Below, in pieces: positions 49,302 through 52,979 of a DNA stretch of 52,979 nucleotides (position 1 is the first letter of the stretch; the number at the start of each line of letters is the position of its first letter). The stretch covers positions 1 through 52,979 of the forward strand of contig JBAXQM010000018.1 in the NCBI GenBank assembly GCA_037131735.1, given 5' to 3'. Made by a program: the position numbers and the translations under genes. A model generated the notes under the pieces. It was not told the origin of the DNA. It saw only the letters and a list, made by a program, of their open reading frames with translations, and made no database searches. This stretch comes from CAIUPE01 sp037131735. GTDB taxonomy: Bacteria; Pseudomonadota; Alphaproteobacteria; Rhizobiales; Beijerinckiaceae.

Positions 49302-51596
49302 TTACGCGGCCTCTTCAAGCAATGGTCCAGCGCGAATGGGAAAGCGCACGAGGACCGTTGTTCCTGATCCTTCGGTTGAACGGATCGTCAATGTGCCGCC
49401 ATGCAATTCGGCAAAAGATCTCGCGATGGCCAAGCCCAAACCGGCCCCTTCGGTTGGTTGGCGTGCATCTAGATCAACCCATTCAAAGGGGCGTCCGAGT
49501 TTTGCAAGCGCGTCTTTCGGAATGCCGATGCCGGTATCCTCAACATAAAGGTTAACCGCACCCGAAACTTCGCGTGTGGAGACGGAGATACGCCCGCCTT
49601 CATGTGTGAATTTGACGGCATTCGAGATCAAGTGTGACAAAATGCGAGAGATGGCGCGCCGATCGGCCATAAGCGGGCTCTGATCCGAGAAATTAGCGTG
49701 GAGTTTAATGCCTTTCTCCTCGGCCATAGGACGCATCGCTTCAACAGCTTCGCGTGCTGCATCGCTCAAAATCATTAGTTTTTTGTCGATACGAATTTTA
49801 CCCGCTTCGAGTTCGGCCATATCAAGAATATCGGCAATAATTGTCAGAAGTGACTGACCGCTGCGTGAGATGTCATGGCAATAATCTTTGTATTTCGCGT
49901 GACCAAGAGCGCCATAAAGTTCGGCTTCCATAATCTCAGAGAAACCAAGAATGGCATTGAGTGGTGTCCGTAGCTCATGGCTCATTTTTGCGAGAAACTC
50001 GCTCTTTGCCCGGTTTGCACTTTCCGCTTCGGCCTTTTGTTCAAGATAACGCTCGGCCAATTGTGTCAATTGTTCAGCTTGCGTCTCGAGAGCAAGTCGC
50101 GAACGGCGTAAATCGGAGATGGTGGCGGTGAGTTTACGCTCTGATTCTTGGAACCGTTGCTCTTCGGTTTTTAACGCCGTGATGTCTGTGCCCACCGAAA
50201 CATGGCCGCCATCCTTTGTGCGCCGTTCATTGACTTGCAACCAGCGCCCATCAGCGATCATCACTTCATAAGACTGTGTGGAGTCAAATTCCGTATTCGC
50301 ATAATCGTCCCGAAGGATTTGTTGGGACCGTTGAAGCCAGGGCTTCAGGCGCTCATAAGATGTGCCCCGTTGAACGAGTTCAGCGGGCAGTCCATGCATG
50401 TCGCGGAACTTTGAATTGCAAAGAACGAGATCATTATTTGAATCCCAAAGCACAAAGGCTTCGCCAAGGCTTTCAATGGCATCACGAAGACGGAGATCAG
50501 CGGTCGCTGACTCTGCTGCAGTCCGGCGTTGTTCGCTGATATCGACCGCAATGCCAATCAGATGTTGGTCCTGCCCCTTACCATCATGAACGAGTTCGGC
50601 CCGCGTTCTAATCCACACCCACTCCCCATTTGCGGCGCGAATTCTGAATGCTTGATCAACCGTATCAACACGATCCGCAGCTAGACGGTCGGCTAATTCA
50701 AAAAGATCGCTATCATCGGGGTGAACAAGCGCGTTCACTTCTCCGAATGACATGAATTCGGCATGGCGCTTATAGCCCAAGATATCATACATAGAATCGG
50801 ACCAGAAAATCGTACCTCGTGCGATATCCCAATCCCAAAGACCGCAACGTCCACGATTCAAGGCGAGATCAAGGCGATCTTTTACATTGGCAAGAATCGC
50901 ATCGGATTGCCGTGCGCGCCAAGCTTGCCCATACCAAGCCGCTGAAAGTGCGAGAATGAGTAGCGCGGCACCTGCGATTATTGCCGCTTGCTCCATCAAA
51001 TCAAATCTCCACGCTTCAAGAGCCTGATCGATAGGCGCAATCATGATCACTTCGCCGAAGGGCGCATGAAGACGCGCGGTTGCGACAAGTGCTTCGCGCT
51101 GATCCGCCAAGATAACCCGAGAAAGGGCACGGCCATTGGCTTCCGTATTCGAGATTGGCGCGAGCGGAATTAAATTCGGTGTTAAGTCTGCTGGCAATGT
51201 TGCACGGATGGCCCCCGTATCATCGCTCAACGCCAGGTAATGAGTGCGGTCGATGCGCTGCCCGGCCGCCGCTTGCATGAGAACCGCTTGCCAATTGGTG
51301 GGACTCGCGCCGCCTTTGTCACTATTCTGCGTTGTTAATTCGGCGCGGATAAGAGCTGCCGAAAGATCTATTTCATCAGAAACGAGTGTGATGGCTCGCG
51401 CGTGAGAAGCAAGTACATGATGATAAAGAGCGAAACCCAATGCTGATAGGCATATAAGTATAAGTACGGGAATAAGGCGTCGTAACATAGGCTCAAACAT
51501 AAGAGCGCGCGCATAAGTCGGGCTCACAAGCGATCGTGCTAGTCCCTGAATCGTGCCCGCACGAGACCGTGCGCTGGCAACGTTATTGTGCGCCAT
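49302..51596 (-). CDS. PAS-domain membrane sensor histidine kinase (PleC-like)
   Basis: A 764-residue kinase with TM1 (about 40-63), a periplasmic segment of about 140 residues, TM2 (about 205-228), a first PAS with PAC (about 240-360), a second PAS (about 370-475), a coiled coil, HisKA with H540 in KMSHELRTPLNAILGFSEIMEAELYG, and HATPase with SNAVKFT, DTGIGIP and GAGLGLAIA. GFSEIM..E.YG...KY.DYC.DI..SG.SLL..I.DILDMAELEAG is the PleC/DivJ-type box. PleC identity is plausible but not proven. The region upstream contains four GANTC sites and a CtrA-like motif. It is convergent with glnE. Confidence 0.9.
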   Translation of the reverse strand: MAHNNVASARSRAGTIQGLARSLVSPTYARALMFEPMLRRLIPVLILICLSALGFALYHHVLASHARAITLVSDEIDLSAALIRAELTTQNSDKGGASPTNWQAVLMQAAAGQRIDRTHYLALSDDTGAIRATLPADLTPNLIPLAPISNTEANGRALSRVILADQREALVATARLHAPFGEVIMIAPIDQALEAWRFDLMEQAAIIAGAALLILALSAAWYGQAWRARQSDAILANVKDRLDLALNRGRCGLWDWDIARGTIFWSDSMYDILGYKRHAEFMSFGEVNALVHPDDSDLFELADRLAADRVDTVDQAFRIRAANGEWVWIRTRAELVHDGKGQDQHLIGIAVDISEQRRTAAESATADLRLRDAIESLGEAFVLWDSNNDLVLCNSKFRDMHGLPAELVQRGTSYERLKPWLQRSQQILRDDYANTEFDSTQSYEVMIADGRWLQVNERRTKDGGHVSVGTDITALKTEEQRFQESERKLTATISDLRRSRLALETQAEQLTQLAERYLEQKAEAESANRAKSEFLAKMSHELRTPLNAILGFSEIMEAELYGALGHAKYKDYCHDISRSGQSLLTIIADILDMAELEAGKIRIDKKLMILSDAAREAVEAMRPMAEEKGIKLHANFSDQSPLMADRRAISRILSHLISNAVKFTHEGGRISVSTREVSGAVNLYVEDTGIGIPKDALAKLGRPFEWVDLDARQPTEGAGLGLAIARSFAELHGGTLTIRSTEGSGTTVLVRFPIRAGPLLEEAA

Positions 51597-51654
51597 CGTT
51601 AAACCCTTCGGTTTTCGACCCGTAATCTTCGGCGCTTGCTGCCCCCAGCCGCCC

Positions 51655-51780
51655 GAATCAACGCATCTGAATCATGGCGCGGTGATTTGTCCAGACCTTA
51701 ACAAAGTCTTGATAAAACTTTTTTTGCCACTCCAGAGGCGCACAAGGCCAAGTCTTTGAAACTGAATCTTTTTATGACTC
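51655..51780 (-). promoter_or_regulatory. GANTC sites and CtrA-like motif upstream of the PleC-like gene
   Basis: GANTC sites begin at 51655, 51669, 51763 and 51776, four in 126 bases. TTAA-N7-TTGA (51698-51712) differs from the CtrA consensus TTAA-N7-TTAA by one base. Together they suggest a cell-cycle-regulated promoter. The last GANTC overlaps the pepN stop region. Confidence 0.45.
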
Positions 51781-52979
51781 AGCCGCGAGAGAGCGGGTTA
51801 CGATGTCGAGAACGTCAGTTGACAGATTTTCTTCCGCTGCAATCCGTTCAAGGGCTATTTTTGCAAAATCGCGCCGTTTTGATTCGAGGGCGCGCCAGGA
51901 TTTAAACGCGCCCAAGATCCGCGCAGCGACTTGTGGGTTCGAGCGGTCGGTTTCAATCACGATCTCCGCGACGAATTCATGACCAGCACCATCGGCCCGA
52001 TTGAATTGCGAGGGATTGGACATCGCAAAGGCACCGACCAGCGCGCGCAGCCTGTTAGGGTTTGATCTGGAAAACCCCTTATGGCTCATGAGAGCCTTTA
52101 CACGATCAAGCGTTTCACTTTCGGGAATAGACGCTTGCAGTGAGAACCATTTATCAAGAATGAGGGGGTCGGATTCAAACCGATCTGCAAAATCCTGAAG
52201 TGCACGCTCCCGCGCGTCACCCCGATGTTGTGCAAGAATAGACAGAGCACCAAACCGGTCAGTCATGTTATCGGCATCTTTATAAAGCGTCTCCGCGATA
52301 GGTAGGCCGATTTCAGGCTTGCCGCATGACAATAGATCGAGAGCAATGATCCGCAACGCACGGCGACCCGCGCTCTTCGCATCCGGTGAATAGCTCTGCC
52401 GGGTTGAAAGTGTTTCGATCAAAGCCCTGAGAGGATCGGCAAGCGCTTCTCCGACTGATTTCCGAAGCGCCAGACGGGCATCGCGGATGGCATCAGGATC
52501 AACATCTGAGCCAATGTCACGGGCAATATCGGATTCGGAAGGAACTGTCAGAATCTGCGCCATGAAGGCGTGATCATCACCCGAAAGAACGGCGCGAAGC
52601 GCTTCCGAGTAACGAGTGTCCGTTACAAAATCATTGCCCACACGAATATCGGAAACACCGGTTTTCAAAAGTGCGGTGGCAAGGCTTTGCGCGGCCTGCC
52701 AGCGATTAAAAGAATCGCTGTCATGAGCGAGACGAATAAGGTTTTCAGATTCGTTGGTTTCATGATGAAGTACAACGGGCGCTGAAAATTCACGGAGAGC
52801 TGAAAGAATGGGCTTCCGTTCAAGCCCGTCAAAGACAAGCTTTCCCCTTGCTTCCGAGAGAATGAATACATCCCCTTTCATCCTCCCCTCTTTGGGAGAC
52901 AGGGTCAATGTGTGTCCAGCCTCATCAATAAATCCAAGAGCAATGGGAATAACAACGGGATCCTTTGTAGGCTGCCCCG
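51772..52979 (-). CDS. pepN: Aminopeptidase N, C-terminal part (cut by window edge)
   Basis: The frame is open from the right edge to the stop at 51772, about 402 residues. It holds the PepN DUF3458 region (GQPTKDPVVIPIALGFIDEAGHTLTL, VLHHETNESENLIRLAHDSDSFNRWQAAQSLA) and the helical C-terminal domain ending SNPNRLRALVGAFAMSNPSQFNRADGAGHEFVAEIVIETDRSNPQVAARILGAFKSWRALESKRR, both specific to the M1 aminopeptidase N of proteobacteria. The zinc-binding HEXXH catalytic part lies beyond the window. The enzyme removes N-terminal residues from peptides in the cytosol. Confidence 0.92.
   Translation of the reverse strand, partial: GQPTKDPVVIPIALGFIDEAGHTLTLSPKEGRMKGDVFILSEARGKLVFDGLERKPILSALREFSAPVVLHHETNESENLIRLAHDSDSFNRWQAAQSLATALLKTGVSDIRVGNDFVTDTRYSEALRAVLSGDDHAFMAQILTVPSESDIARDIGSDVDPDAIRDARLALRKSVGEALADPLRALIETLSTRQSYSPDAKSAGRRALRIIALDLLSCGKPEIGLPIAETLYKDADNMTDRFGALSILAQHRGDARERALQDFADRFESDPLILDKWFSLQASIPESETLDRVKALMSHKGFSRSNPNRLRALVGAFAMSNPSQFNRADGAGHEFVAEIVIETDRSNPQVAARILGAFKSWRALESKRRDFAKIALERIAAEENLSTDVLDIVTRSLAAES

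Overview
The window looks like a chromosomal segment of an alphaproteobacterium, most likely Hyphomicrobiales (Rhizobiales). This rests on gene content recognised by eye: Omp25/31-like porins, a sufE gene next to a small one-membrane-segment protein, DUF1491, DUF2336, YbjN next to proC, a Do-type protease inside a ccm - degP - two-component - glnE - PAS kinase block, and an RcGTA-type gene transfer agent (GTA) cluster. GANTC and TTAA-N7-TTAA motifs fit CcrM/CtrA cell-cycle control. Base composition is close to 50% GC, low for the order. No tRNA, rRNA, IS element, integrase or CRISPR array was seen.

Layout. 1-17.1 kb is housekeeping: a glutathione transferase-like protein, two outer-membrane barrels, a pteridine-reductase-like SDR, a lgt-midA-pgeF operon, ubiK, ybjN-like, proC, a TetR regulator, a CsaA-like protein, sufE, a multi-TM histidine kinase, a peptidoglycan-binding protein, DUF1491, an Ldh-family dehydrogenase, DUF2336, a lipoprotein and a YcgN-like Cys-cluster protein. 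17.4-35.4 kb is a complete, apparently intact GTA structural cluster. 35.4-38.5 kb holds a FeuN/FeuP/FeuQ-like signalling operon and a glycine-zipper lipoprotein. 38.5-42.5 kb is ccmI-ccmE-ccmF-ccmH. 42.6-51.6 kb holds a DegP-like protease, an OmpR-type response regulator with its kinase, glnE, and a PleC-like PAS kinase on the opposite strand. The window ends inside pepN.

The GTA is the accessory centrepiece. All RcGTA core genes can be assigned: small and large terminase, portal, g3.5, prohead protease, capsid, connectors g6-g8, major tail g9, g10, g10.1, tape measure g11, g12-g15. There is no integrase, repressor or replication gene, and all reading frames are open, which favours a domesticated particle over a prophage. 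Four features are unusual. The tape measure g11 is not after g10.1 but sits, with a fibre-like gene, between terminase and portal. A secreted trypsin-fold protease gene is inserted antisense between capsid and g6. The tail chaperone g10.1 has no canonical start where homology begins and lies in the -1 frame of g10. A DUF2793/S74 spike protein and a holin-like protein are attached to the 3' end.

Four sensor kinases and two response regulators lie in the window. The PleC-like kinase has a promoter region rich in GANTC and a CtrA-like motif. Whether this regulatory circuitry controls the GTA, as CtrA does in Rhodobacter, is inference.
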